The notes under the pieces: generated by a model | What the model was told of the DNA's origin: nothing | The model's input: only the letters and a program-made list of their open reading frames with translations | Database searches by the model: none | Part shown: piece by piece, positions 8,592 through 15,304 of the stretch | Layout: each line of letters opens with the position of its first letter | Numbering within the stretch: the stretch's first letter is position 1 | Translations under genes and position numbers: made by a program | From: JALZAA01 sp035316025 | GTDB lineage: Bacteria; Actinomycetota; Acidimicrobiia; IMCC26256; JACDBD01 | NCBI GenBank assembly: GCA_035316025.1 | Contig: DATFXL010000053.1 | Location: 1 to 64,000 of the forward strand | Length of the DNA stretch: 64,000 bases | Reading direction: 5' to 3'

Positions 8592-9721
8592 GCGCGTGCG
8601 GGCGCGGCCACGGGACCGGCGCCGTCGACCGCGCGGACCTCGAACGCGCTCGCCTCGAGGTCGGTCTCGTCCCGGTAGCGGGCGATCGTCTTCCGGACGA
8701 CGTCCCCGACCTGCCGACGCGCCACCAGCGCGACGACGGAGCCGCCGAAGCCGGCGCCGGTCAGGCGAGCGCCCAGTGCCCCGTGCTCGACGAGCAGGTC
8801 GACGGCCAGGTCGAGCTCCGGCGTCGACACCTCGTAGTCGTCGCGGAGACTGGCGTGGCTCGCGAGAAGGAGCGCGCCGAGGGCGGCGGTGTCGCCGGCA
8901 CGCAGCGCGTCGGCGAACTCGAGGACGCGCTGGTTCTCGGTGACGACGTGCCGGGCTCGCGGTTCGTCCCGCACATCGTCCATCGTCGCCTCCCGCAGCG
9001 TCGCCACGCCGAGCCGGGTGGCGACGCGTTCGCCGGCGGCGCGCCGTTCGGCGTACGGGCTGCCGGCGAGCGTGCGGGGGAGCCCGGAGTACACGACGAC
9101 CACGGCCAGTGCATGTGGGAGCGTGATCGGCTCGACGGCGAGCGTGCGGCAGTCGATCAGCAGCGCGTGGCCGGCGCGGCCGAACAGGGAGACGAGCTGG
9201 TCCATGACGCCGCTCGGAACGCCGGTTGCGAGCTGCTCGGCGCGCTGGCACACGCGAGCGAGCGCCGTGGCCGGAAGCGTCAGCCCGCCGGCGTCGGCCA
9301 GCGCGAGCGCCACCGCCACCTCGAGCGCGGCGCTCGACGACAGGCCCGAGCCCAGCGGCACGGTCGACGACACGGCCGCGTCCATGCCGACCGGGGGGCG
9401 TCCGGCGTCGGCGAGCGTCCGCACGACGCCGACCACGTACCGGCCCCACGGCGGCTCGACATCGCGTGGCGCGTCGGCGCCGCCGGCGGCGACGTCGACC
9501 GGGCCGTCCGTGTCCCGCTCGACCGAGCGGGCCGTCACGCGTCCATCCTTCCGGCGTCGCGCCGCGATCATGCAGTCGCGATCGATAGCCAGAGGCAGCA
9601 CGAAGCCCTCGTGGTAGTCGGTGTGGTCGCCGATCAGGTTCACTCGACCCGGCGCCCGGAACCAACGCAGCTCGCCGGGGCCGCCGAGAAGCTCCGTGAT
9701 CGCAGCCGCGCGGCGGTCCAC
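8588..9721 (-). CDS. galK: Galactokinase (GHMP kinase)
   Basis: 377 residues, normal for GalK. It shows the galactokinase signature GRVNLIGDHTDYHEGFVLP near residue 26, the GHMP ATP loop PLGSGLSSSAALEV near residue 123, and the third motif LTGAGFGGSVVAL near residue 335. It phosphorylates galactose at C1 using ATP, the first Leloir step. GTG 9721 starts one base after the stop of the upstream LLM gene, and its own stop overlaps the GH2 start, so translation is coupled through the operon. No galT or galE is present in the window; Gal-1-P must be handled by genes elsewhere or by another route. Confidence 0.93.
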   Translation of the reverse strand: MDRRAAAITELLGGPGELRWFRAPGRVNLIGDHTDYHEGFVLPLAIDRDCMIAARRRKDGRVTARSVERDTDGPVDVAAGGADAPRDVEPPWGRYVVGVVRTLADAGRPPVGMDAAVSSTVPLGSGLSSSAALEVAVALALADAGGLTLPATALARVCQRAEQLATGVPSGVMDQLVSLFGRAGHALLIDCRTLAVEPITLPHALAVVVVYSGLPRTLAGSPYAERRAAGERVATRLGVATLREATMDDVRDEPRARHVVTENQRVLEFADALRAGDTAALGALLLASHASLRDDYEVSTPELDLAVDLLVEHGALGARLTGAGFGGSVVALVARRQVGDVVRKTIARYRDETDLEASAFEVRAVDGAGPVAAPARA

Positions 9722-9722
9722 G

Positions 9723-10622
9723 TCAGCGCAGCGCGGGCAGTACCTCGGCCGCGAACCGATCGAGCCCGTCCACGTCGAACGGCGCTCTCATCGCGAGAAT
9801 CACCCACTCGGCCCCGGCGTCGGTGTACTGACCGATCCGGTCGACGACCTCTTGAACGCTGCCCATCAGCACGCCCGGCTTCACGAACTCGGCGATGTTT
9901 CCGAACTGGGCTTCGAGGTCGCCCTGGCGCCATGCCAGTCCGAGGTTCACCGACTTCGTGATCGTCTGCGGGTCCCGGCCCACGGCAGCACAGTGGTCGT
10001 TGAGCACGTCGACCTTGTGGCGGTAGGTGTCGGGATCGAGGAACGGGACGTTCCAGCCGTCGGCGTGCCGGGCGGCGGTCCGCAGCGTGAGCTTCTCGCC
10101 GGCGCCGCCGACCCACAGCGGCAGCCGTTCCTGCACCGGCTTCGGTTCGCATCTCGCGTCACGCAGCTGGAAGAACTCGCCGTCGAAGTCGGCGATGTCC
10201 TCCGTCAGCAGCGAGCGGATGCACTGGATCGCCTCGTCGAGCATGCGGAGCCGCACCGGGACGGGAGGGAACGGGATCCCATACGCGTGGTACTCACCCT
10301 GGTGCCAGCCACCGCCGAGGCCGAGCACGATGCGGCCGCCGGCGAGGTGATCGAGGGTGGCCATCGCGTTCGCGAGCACGGCCGGGTGCCGGTAGCCGAC
10401 CGAGTACACGAGGCTGCCGCACCGTACGCGGTCGGTCTCGAGCGCCAGGGCGGCGTGGGTGGCGACGGCCTCGAGGCACACCGCGCCGCCAGTGGCGTCG
10501 GCGGCGTAGAAGTGGTCCCAGACCGAGATCCAGTCGAAGCCGTGACTTTCGATCCGGCGCCACAGCGCGCACAGCTCGTCCGTGGTGGTGTTCTGGAGCC
10601 CGGCGTGGACGCCGAACTTCAC
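9723..10622 (-). CDS. LLM-class (luciferase-like, probably F420-dependent) oxidoreductase
   Basis: 299 residues with the bacterial-luciferase TIM barrel: KFGVHAGLQNTT at the start, DWISVWDHFY, RCGSLVYSVGYRHPAVLANAMATLDHLAGGRIVLGLGGGW, then PLWVGGAGEKLTLRTAARHADGWN. The GGRxxLGLGGGW segment is the usual cofactor-contacting motif of F420/FMN-dependent LLM enzymes; an absence of any flavin reductase partner favours F420. GTG 10622 overlaps the stop of the preceding LLM gene (GTGA). The substrate is unknown; F420-dependent glucose-6-phosphate dehydrogenase belongs to the same superfamily, which makes a sugar substrate conceivable next to galK, but this is inference. Confidence 0.85.
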   Translation of the reverse strand: MKFGVHAGLQNTTTDELCALWRRIESHGFDWISVWDHFYAADATGGAVCLEAVATHAALALETDRVRCGSLVYSVGYRHPAVLANAMATLDHLAGGRIVLGLGGGWHQGEYHAYGIPFPPVPVRLRMLDEAIQCIRSLLTEDIADFDGEFFQLRDARCEPKPVQERLPLWVGGAGEKLTLRTAARHADGWNVPFLDPDTYRHKVDVLNDHCAAVGRDPQTITKSVNLGLAWRQGDLEAQFGNIAEFVKPGVLMGSVQEVVDRIGQYTDAGAEWVILAMRAPFDVDGLDRFAAEVLPALR

Positions 10623-11569
10623 GCCGCCCCCGCGTGCGCGCCGATCGCGGGCATGACCTCGGCCGCGATGAGGTCGAGGTGCTGGAGGTCGGAGAGGTCG
10701 AGCACCTGGAGGTAGGCGGTCTCTGCTCCCGCCGCCTCGAACGCGCGCAGCGTGTCTACGACCTCGCCCGGCAGCCCGGCGGCGCCGTTCTCCCGCAGCT
10801 CCTCGGGCTGGCGGCCGATGGCTTCGGCCCGCCGGCGGAACTCGGCTTCGTCGCGCCCGCAGCAGACGACGAGCGCGACGGTCGTCGGCAGCGACGATGG
10901 GTCCCGCCCGGCGTGCACGCACGCCTGCTTCACCCGCCGAACCTGCTCTGCGTAGAAGTCGACGGGCGGGAACGCCAGGTTGAACTCCTGTGCGTACTGT
11001 GCCGCCAGCCGCGGCGTCCGCTTCGGGCCGTACCCCCCGATGATGATCGGGGGATGCGGCATCTGGACAGGCTTCGGCAACGCCGGCGACTCGACGAGCT
11101 CGTAGTACCGACCGCGGAACGAGAAGGTCTCGCCGACCGGTGTCGTCCACATGCCGGTGATGATCGCCAGCTGCTCCTCGAGGCGCTCGAACCGCTCCCG
11201 AGTCGACGGGAACGGGATGCCGTGGGCGCGATGCTCGTCGTCGAACCAGCCGGCGCCGATGCCGAGCTCGACGCGTCCGCCGCTCATGGCGTCCACCTGC
11301 GCGACCGTGATTGCCAACGGGCCCGGCAACCGGAACGTGGCGGCGGTGACGAGCGTTCCCAGCCGCCCGCGTGACGTTTCTCGTGCCAGCCCGGCGAGCG
11401 TGACCCACGCGTCGGTGGGGCCGGGACCCGGATCGCCGTCGCCCATGTGCAGGTAGTGGTCGGAGCGGAAGAACCCGTCGAAGCCGAGCTCTTCGGCGCT
11501 ACGGGCGACCGCAAGCAGATCGTCGTAGGTCGCGCCCTGCTGCGGTTCGGTGAAGATGCGCAAGCGCAT
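10619..11569 (-). CDS. LLM-class (probably F420-dependent) oxidoreductase, first gene of the gal operon
   Basis: 316 residues. Opens MRLRIFTEPQQGATYDDLLAVARSAEELGFDGFFRSDHYL, and has RLGTLVTAATFRLPGPLAITVAQVDAMSGGRVELGIGAGWFDDEH, the TIGR03560-like branch of LLM oxidoreductases known from actinobacteria. It is a paralogue of the next gene rather than a duplicate; identity looks low outside the shared motifs. ATG 11569 is preceded by TAGATT at 9 bases and no ribosome binding site, so it seems leaderless and probably carries the promoter of the whole LLM-LLM-galK-GH2 operon. It is divergent from the PAC2 gene with 63 bases between starts. Confidence 0.87.
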   Translation of the reverse strand: MRLRIFTEPQQGATYDDLLAVARSAEELGFDGFFRSDHYLHMGDGDPGPGPTDAWVTLAGLARETSRGRLGTLVTAATFRLPGPLAITVAQVDAMSGGRVELGIGAGWFDDEHRAHGIPFPSTRERFERLEEQLAIITGMWTTPVGETFSFRGRYYELVESPALPKPVQMPHPPIIIGGYGPKRTPRLAAQYAQEFNLAFPPVDFYAEQVRRVKQACVHAGRDPSSLPTTVALVVCCGRDEAEFRRRAEAIGRQPEELRENGAAGLPGEVVDTLRAFEAAGAETAYLQVLDLSDLQHLDLIAAEVMPAIGAHAGAA

Positions 11570-11578
11570 GGATTCGTG

Positions 11579-11584
11579 AATCTA
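11579..11584 (-). promoter_or_regulatory. -10-like hexamer TAGATT, leaderless gal/LLM operon promoter
   Basis: TAGATT on the minus strand ends 9 bases before ATG 11569. Confidence 0.45.
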
Positions 11585-11620
11585 CCGGTTCGGCCGCTCG
11601 CGCTCGTCGGCGAAGCCTCG

Positions 11621-11626
11621 TACTCT
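11621..11626 (+). promoter_or_regulatory. -10-like hexamer TACTCT, leaderless PAC2 gene
   Basis: TACTCT ends 6 bases before GTG 11633 and faces the gal/LLM promoter in the same 63-base gap. Confidence 0.45.
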
Positions 11627-11632
11627 GTTGGG

Positions 11633-12460
11633 GTGCTCGAGATCGATCGATGGCCGGAACTGCGCGACCCCGTGCTCGTGGTCGCGCTGTCGGGTTGGGT
11701 GGACGCCGGCCTCGCCGGCGCGGGAGCCGCCGCCGTGCTGAGCGACCAACTCGACTCCGCCGCCGAGTTCGGCCGGGTCGACCTCACGGATCTCGTCGAC
11801 CTGCAACAGACGCGCCCGAGCGTCCGCCTCGTCGACGGCGCGACGCGCGCGATCACGTGGCCTACGGTCGATCTGATCGCGGGACGCGCCGGTCGCGACC
11901 TCGTACTGTGCCGCGGACCAGAGCCGTCGCTGCGCTGGCGCGCGTTCAACGACGAGCTCGTCCAGATGTCGCAACGCCTCGGCGTGCGGATGATGTTCGG
12001 TCTGGGCGGCATGCCCACACTCGTCTCCCACCGCCGCCCGGTGACGGTGCTCACAACCGCGACTGCGCACTCGCTGGCACAGGAGGTCGGCGCGTGGCGC
12101 GCCGACTACAGCGGTCCGACGGGAGTGCAGACGGCACTGCAGGTCGCGTTGGGCCATGCCGGTATTCCCGGTGTCGGGTTGTGGGCACAGGTGCCGCACT
12201 ACGTGTCGGCGACACCGTCGCCGCCTGGGATCAGCGCGCTCCTGTCGCGCCTGCGCGAGCTCGCCGTCGTCGAGACGGATCTGACCGCGCTCGACGGCCA
12301 GGTCGACGAGTACCTGCAGCGAGTCGAGGAGGGGTTGTCCGAGCGACCCGACGTCGCGGAGATGGTCCGCAACATCGAAGCGAACGAGGACTCGGGTGAG
12401 ATCCCGACCGGCGACGAGTTGGCGTCGGAGATCGAGCGGTTCCTGCGCGAGCAGGGTTGA
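11633..12460 (+). CDS. PAC2 family protein
   Basis: 275 residues. The N-terminus VLVVALSGWVDAGLAGAGAA and the central LGGMPTLVSHRRPVTVLTTAT and YSGPTGVQTALQVALGHAGIPGVGLWAQVPHYVS are typical of the PAC2 (proteasome assembly chaperone 2-like) family of actinobacteria. The C-terminal 70 residues are a charged helical tail ending in EIERFLREQG, common in this subfamily. In mycobacteria such proteins are linked by name only to proteasome assembly; no proteasome genes are in the window. Cytoplasmic; function unproven. Start GTG 11633 follows a -10-like hexamer; longer upstream frames are not supported. Confidence 0.85.
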   Translation: MLEIDRWPELRDPVLVVALSGWVDAGLAGAGAAAVLSDQLDSAAEFGRVDLTDLVDLQQTRPSVRLVDGATRAITWPTVDLIAGRAGRDLVLCRGPEPSLRWRAFNDELVQMSQRLGVRMMFGLGGMPTLVSHRRPVTVLTTATAHSLAQEVGAWRADYSGPTGVQTALQVALGHAGIPGVGLWAQVPHYVSATPSPPGISALLSRLRELAVVETDLTALDGQVDEYLQRVEEGLSERPDVAEMVRNIEANEDSGEIPTGDELASEIERFLREQG

Positions 12461-12513
12461 CGACGGCCGCGGCGGCGAACGCCCACGCCGGCGGCGCCAC
12501 CGAAAAGGGGCAC

Positions 12514-12559
12514 AAAAAAGGCGAGTCGACGGACCGGGGCAGGGACGGCCCGCCGACTC
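12514..12559 (-). terminator. Intrinsic terminator of the candidate ncRNA
   Basis: On the minus strand GAGTCGGCGGG (12559-12549) pairs with TCCGTCGACTC (12533-12523), 9 Watson-Crick and two G-U pairs, followed at once by CGCC and TTTTTT (12519-12514). It is the only clear rho-independent terminator seen in the window. It lies 53 bases beyond the convergent PAC2 stop, and reads toward it. Confidence 0.65.
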
Positions 12560-12730
12560 ACCAAACTGGGCTCCCGGGCCAGAGGTCCCGGAGCGCCACG
12601 ATCTTCGCGCTTCCCCGAAGGGGTCGCGCAACGGATATTTCCCCTCCCTCGAGGCGAGTAAACCACGAACCTGGCCGTCCTGCCAGACCCTTCCATCAGC
12701 CATTTTCTGCGGCCCGGCTCCTGGGGCGGG

Positions 12731-12744
12731 GGACGGGCCCGTCC
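12731..12744. repeat. Perfect 14-bp palindrome next to the ncRNA -10 element
   Basis: GGACGGGCCCGTCC is a perfect inverted repeat, positioned about where transcription from the TACCGT hexamer would start. It may be an operator or the first hairpin of the RNA. Confidence 0.5.
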
Positions 12745-12751
12745 GGCCCAG

Positions 12752-12757
12752 ACGGTA
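12752..12757 (-). promoter_or_regulatory. -10-like hexamer TACCGT upstream of the candidate ncRNA
   Basis: TACCGT matches the TAnnnT pattern used elsewhere in the window. No -35 match was found at 16-19 bases. Confidence 0.35.
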
Positions 12758-12829
12758 GAAAGGCAGGCAGCGGCGGCGGGTGCCGACCGCCACCGCGAAG
12801 CGGGAGCTCGCCCCGGCGACAGGAGGAGC

Positions 12830-13162
12830 ATGAGCGTCGTCCGCATCAACGCCATCACAGTCCCGGCCGACCGGGTCCAGGAGTTCGAGCGCCGGTTCGC
12901 GGCCCGGGCCGGGGAGGTGTCGAAGGCCCCGGGCTTCGAGACCTTCGAGCTCATGCGACCGACCGACGGCCGTGACGTCTATCTCGTCTACACGCGCTGG
13001 CGGTCCGAAGAGGACTTCCAGGCCTGGGTGAACAGCCCCGCGTTCCAGCACGGCCACAAGGCGCACAGCAGTAGCGGACCCGTCGGCAGCGCGAGCGAGC
13101 TGTGGTCGTACGACGTCATCCAGCACGAGGACGCGTCCGCGTCGACATCCGAGGGCCGATGA
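12830..13162 (+). CDS. Antibiotic biosynthesis monooxygenase (ABM) fold protein, possibly haem-degrading type
   Basis: 110 residues with the ferredoxin-like ABM fold: MSVVRINAITVPADRVQEFERRFAARAGEVSKAPGFETFELMRP, then YLVYTRWRSEEDFQAWVNSPAFQHGH. The pattern RW...FQAW..SPAF..GH matches the group that includes HmoB/MhuD-like haem-degrading monooxygenases, but a haem-binding role is not demonstrated by the sequence alone. It has a strong Shine-Dalgarno sequence AGGAGG (12821-12826) spaced 3 bases from the ATG, unlike its leaderless neighbours, and its stop overlaps the ATG of the next gene (ATGA), so the two are translationally coupled. Confidence 0.82.
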   Translation: MSVVRINAITVPADRVQEFERRFAARAGEVSKAPGFETFELMRPTDGRDVYLVYTRWRSEEDFQAWVNSPAFQHGHKAHSSSGPVGSASELWSYDVIQHEDASASTSEGR

Positions 13163-14907
13163 CCGTCGATCGCGTCACCCCGGCGTCGCCCGACCCGGTT
13201 CTCGCCGACCTCACGGGACCGGGCGGCGCGTTCGAGATCGTCACCGAGGACGTGCTCGGGGTGCCGCTCCAGGTCTACAAGAACCGTCTGCACACGCTTG
13301 CCGACTTGATCGCGATGGCCGACGGGCGCGCCGGCACGGACTTTCTCGTGCAGGGCGATCGCCGGGTCAACTACGGCGACCACAACGCGCTCGTGCGTCG
13401 AGTCGCGGCGTCGTTCGTACACCTCGGGATCCGTCACGGCGATCGCGTAGCGATTCTGTCGGCGAACAACGTCGAATGGGTTGTGCTGTGGTGGGCGGCC
13501 GCGGCGATCGGCGCCGTCGCCGTACCGCTCAATGCGTGGTGGAAGACCGAGGAGCTCGAGTTCGGTCTGCGCGACTCGGGCGCCAAGCTGTTGTTCTGTG
13601 ACCCGAAGCGCTGGGCCGCGATCCGCGATCGCGTCGCCCGGCTTCCCGATCTCGAGCACGTGTTCGTCTTGGACCTCGACGCGCCTGACGGCGTCGCCCG
13701 GCCGAGTGCGGAGTTGCTTGCCGACGACCACGACACGCTCCCGGCGGCCGACGTCCACGAGGACGACCTGTTCGCGATCTTGTACACGTCCGGGACGACC
13801 GGGCGGCCGAAGGGCGCGACGCTCACGCACCGCCAGGCCATCGCCAACCTGCAGAACATCTTCTGTCTCGGCGTCGCCAGCGCGAGCCGGGGTGGCGACG
13901 CCGCCCCCGAGCTGTCGAGTGACGTGCAGTCGGCGGCCCTGCTCGTCGTGCCGCTCTTCCACGTGACGGGATGCCTGTCGACGATGATGCTCAGCTACGC
14001 GTCCGGGGCGAAGCTCGTTCTCATGCCGCCGGGCCGCTTCGACCCTGACTCGGCGATGGCGACCATCGAGCGCGAGCAGGTCACGAGCTTCGGCGGCGTT
14101 CCGACGATCATGTGGCGCATCGTCGAATCGCCGAACTTCGAACGGTACGACCTGTCCACCGTCCAGCGCGTGAGCTATGGCGGGGCGCCGGCCGCGCCCG
14201 AGCTGGTGCAACGCATCCACGAGCGGTTCCCGAAGGTGCGAAAGACGCTTGCCACTGCCTACGGACTGACCGAAACGGCGTCGGTCGCGACGTCGAACAC
14301 GGGTGACGACTACCGGACCCATCCGGATTCGGTCGGCCGTCCCGCGCCCACCGTGGAGATCGAGGTCGTCGATAGCGACAGCGCGCCGGTCCCGACGGAT
14401 GCGACGGGGGAGATCTGGTTGCGTGGCCCGACGATCATGCGGCGCGGGTACTGGAACCGGCCCGACGCGACTGCCGAGGCGATCACACCCGACGGCTGGT
14501 TCCGCAGCGGCGACATCGGGCGGTTCGACGAGGATGGCTTTCTATACCTCGTCGACCGAGCCAAGGACATGATCATCCGTGGCGGCGAGAACGTGTACTG
14601 CGTCGAGGTCGAGCAGGAGCTGTTCGAGCACCCCGACGTGATCGACGCCGCCGTGGTCGGCGTGCCGCACAGAGTGCTGGGGGAAGAAGTCAAGGCCGTC
14701 GTGCAACTGAAGCCGGGCGCGACCGCCTCCGTCGACGAGCTGCGCTCGCACTGCGCGGCGCGGCTCGCCAACTTCAAGGTGCCCGAGTACGTCGAGCTGC
14801 GTGACGAGCCCCTGCCCCGCAACCCGGCTGGCAAGGTGCTCAAGAACCTCCTGCGCGGCGACGAGACGTCGTTCTCGGCCGACGCCGCCGACGACTCCGC
14901 CCTCTGA
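13159..14907 (+). CDS. Acyl-CoA synthetase / AMP-dependent ligase (ANL superfamily)
   Basis: 582 residues. It carries the adenylate-forming motifs in order: ILYTSGTTGRPKGATLTHRQ (A3, about residues 210-229), YGLTETAS (A5), EIWLRGPTIMRRGYWN, the TGD-like RSGDIGRFDEDGFLYLVDRAKDMIIRGGENVY (A7-A8) and the catalytic lysine in PRNPAGKVLKNLLR (A10). It would activate a carboxylic acid to acyl-AMP and then to acyl-CoA; the FadD-like sequence points to a fatty or related acid. ATG 13159 overlaps the ABM stop. A longer upstream frame (13102) is rejected because it begins inside the ABM gene. Confidence 0.92.
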   Translation: MTVDRVTPASPDPVLADLTGPGGAFEIVTEDVLGVPLQVYKNRLHTLADLIAMADGRAGTDFLVQGDRRVNYGDHNALVRRVAASFVHLGIRHGDRVAILSANNVEWVVLWWAAAAIGAVAVPLNAWWKTEELEFGLRDSGAKLLFCDPKRWAAIRDRVARLPDLEHVFVLDLDAPDGVARPSAELLADDHDTLPAADVHEDDLFAILYTSGTTGRPKGATLTHRQAIANLQNIFCLGVASASRGGDAAPELSSDVQSAALLVVPLFHVTGCLSTMMLSYASGAKLVLMPPGRFDPDSAMATIEREQVTSFGGVPTIMWRIVESPNFERYDLSTVQRVSYGGAPAAPELVQRIHERFPKVRKTLATAYGLTETASVATSNTGDDYRTHPDSVGRPAPTVEIEVVDSDSAPVPTDATGEIWLRGPTIMRRGYWNRPDATAEAITPDGWFRSGDIGRFDEDGFLYLVDRAKDMIIRGGENVYCVEVEQELFEHPDVIDAAVVGVPHRVLGEEVKAVVQLKPGATASVDELRSHCAARLANFKVPEYVELRDEPLPRNPAGKVLKNLLRGDETSFSADAADDSAL

Positions 14908-15304
14908 CGCCGGGCTCGAGGCCTCGGAGCCGGCGATCGAAACGCTCCTCCTCGACACGCACAACGTCTTCGGGTTCGCCGCCGTGGTCGCCAACGGCGT
15001 GGCGGGCATTGTGTGTCTCGTCGTGTGGCGCGTGACGCGCTGGCGAGGCCGGTGGGTGTGGATCCTGACCGTCGCCGCCCAGGTCCTGTTCCTGGTCGAC
15101 GTCGTCGTGGGCACGATCCTCGTCGCCGGGTTCAAGCTCAAGGCGCCCAACGTCCATTACTTCTACGGCTTCCTCGTGTTCCTCACCGTCGGGCTCGCGT
15201 TCCAGTACCGCGATGCGATGCGGGGACGGACGGAGCTGCTGTACGGTCTCGTCGGCTTGTTCCTCATGGGTCTCGGGATCCGGGCAGTGTTCCAGGTGGT
15301 CTGA
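14801..15304 (+). CDS. Small integral membrane protein of unknown function (about four helices)
   Basis: The convincing part starts near 14930 (IETLLLDTHNVFGFAAVVANG) and has four hydrophobic segments: 14960-15020, 15055-15130, 15165-15200 and 15235-15300. A loop motif KAPNVHYFYGFLVF lies between the second and third helices. I do not recognise the family. There is no ATG, GTG or TTG between 14801 and the first helix in this frame, so either it starts at ATG 14801 with about 45 residues overlapping the acyl-CoA synthetase gene, or at a rarer codon such as ATC near 14937. The stop TGA overlaps the ATG of ddl, so it is part of that operon. Confidence 0.65.
   Translation: MTSPCPATRLARCSRTSCAATRRRSRPTPPTTPPSDAGLEASEPAIETLLLDTHNVFGFAAVVANGVAGIVCLVVWRVTRWRGRWVWILTVAAQVLFLVDVVVGTILVAGFKLKAPNVHYFYGFLVFLTVGLAFQYRDAMRGRTELLYGLVGLFLMGLGIRAVFQVV

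Larger units (their letters stand above)
12514..12746 (-). ncRNA. Candidate structured non-coding RNA (about 230 nt)
   Basis: No protein gene fits this 369-base gap, but the minus strand looks like a discrete RNA gene. It ends in a GC-rich hairpin plus six T; it contains a hairpin with a C(TTCG)G loop (12612-12628), the tetraloop preferred in RNA and readable on this strand only; and GGCAGGACGGCC (12684-12673) can pair with GGCCGTCCCTGCC (12550-12538) with one bulge, closing a ~120-nt domain. A second stem ctccggg/cccgggag lies at 12592-12567. TACCGT at 12757-12752 could be its -10. Size and make-up suggest a 6S/Ms1-like housekeeping RNA; RNase P, tmRNA and SRP signature sequences were looked for and not found. 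Confidence 0.5.

Noticed and set aside
6102..9665. 1187-residue protein made by joining a frame across galK to GH2
   Set aside because: The first ~358 residues are the wrong frame of galK (Arg/Gly-rich); the GH2 protein starts at GTG 8591 where the family sequence begins.
12461..12829. RNase P RNA, tmRNA, SRP RNA or a known riboswitch in this gap
   Set aside because: I looked on both strands for the conserved RNase P core, the tmRNA tRNA-like end, the SRP GGAA-loop domain and common riboswitch cores; none was seen. A 6S/Ms1-like identity remains open.
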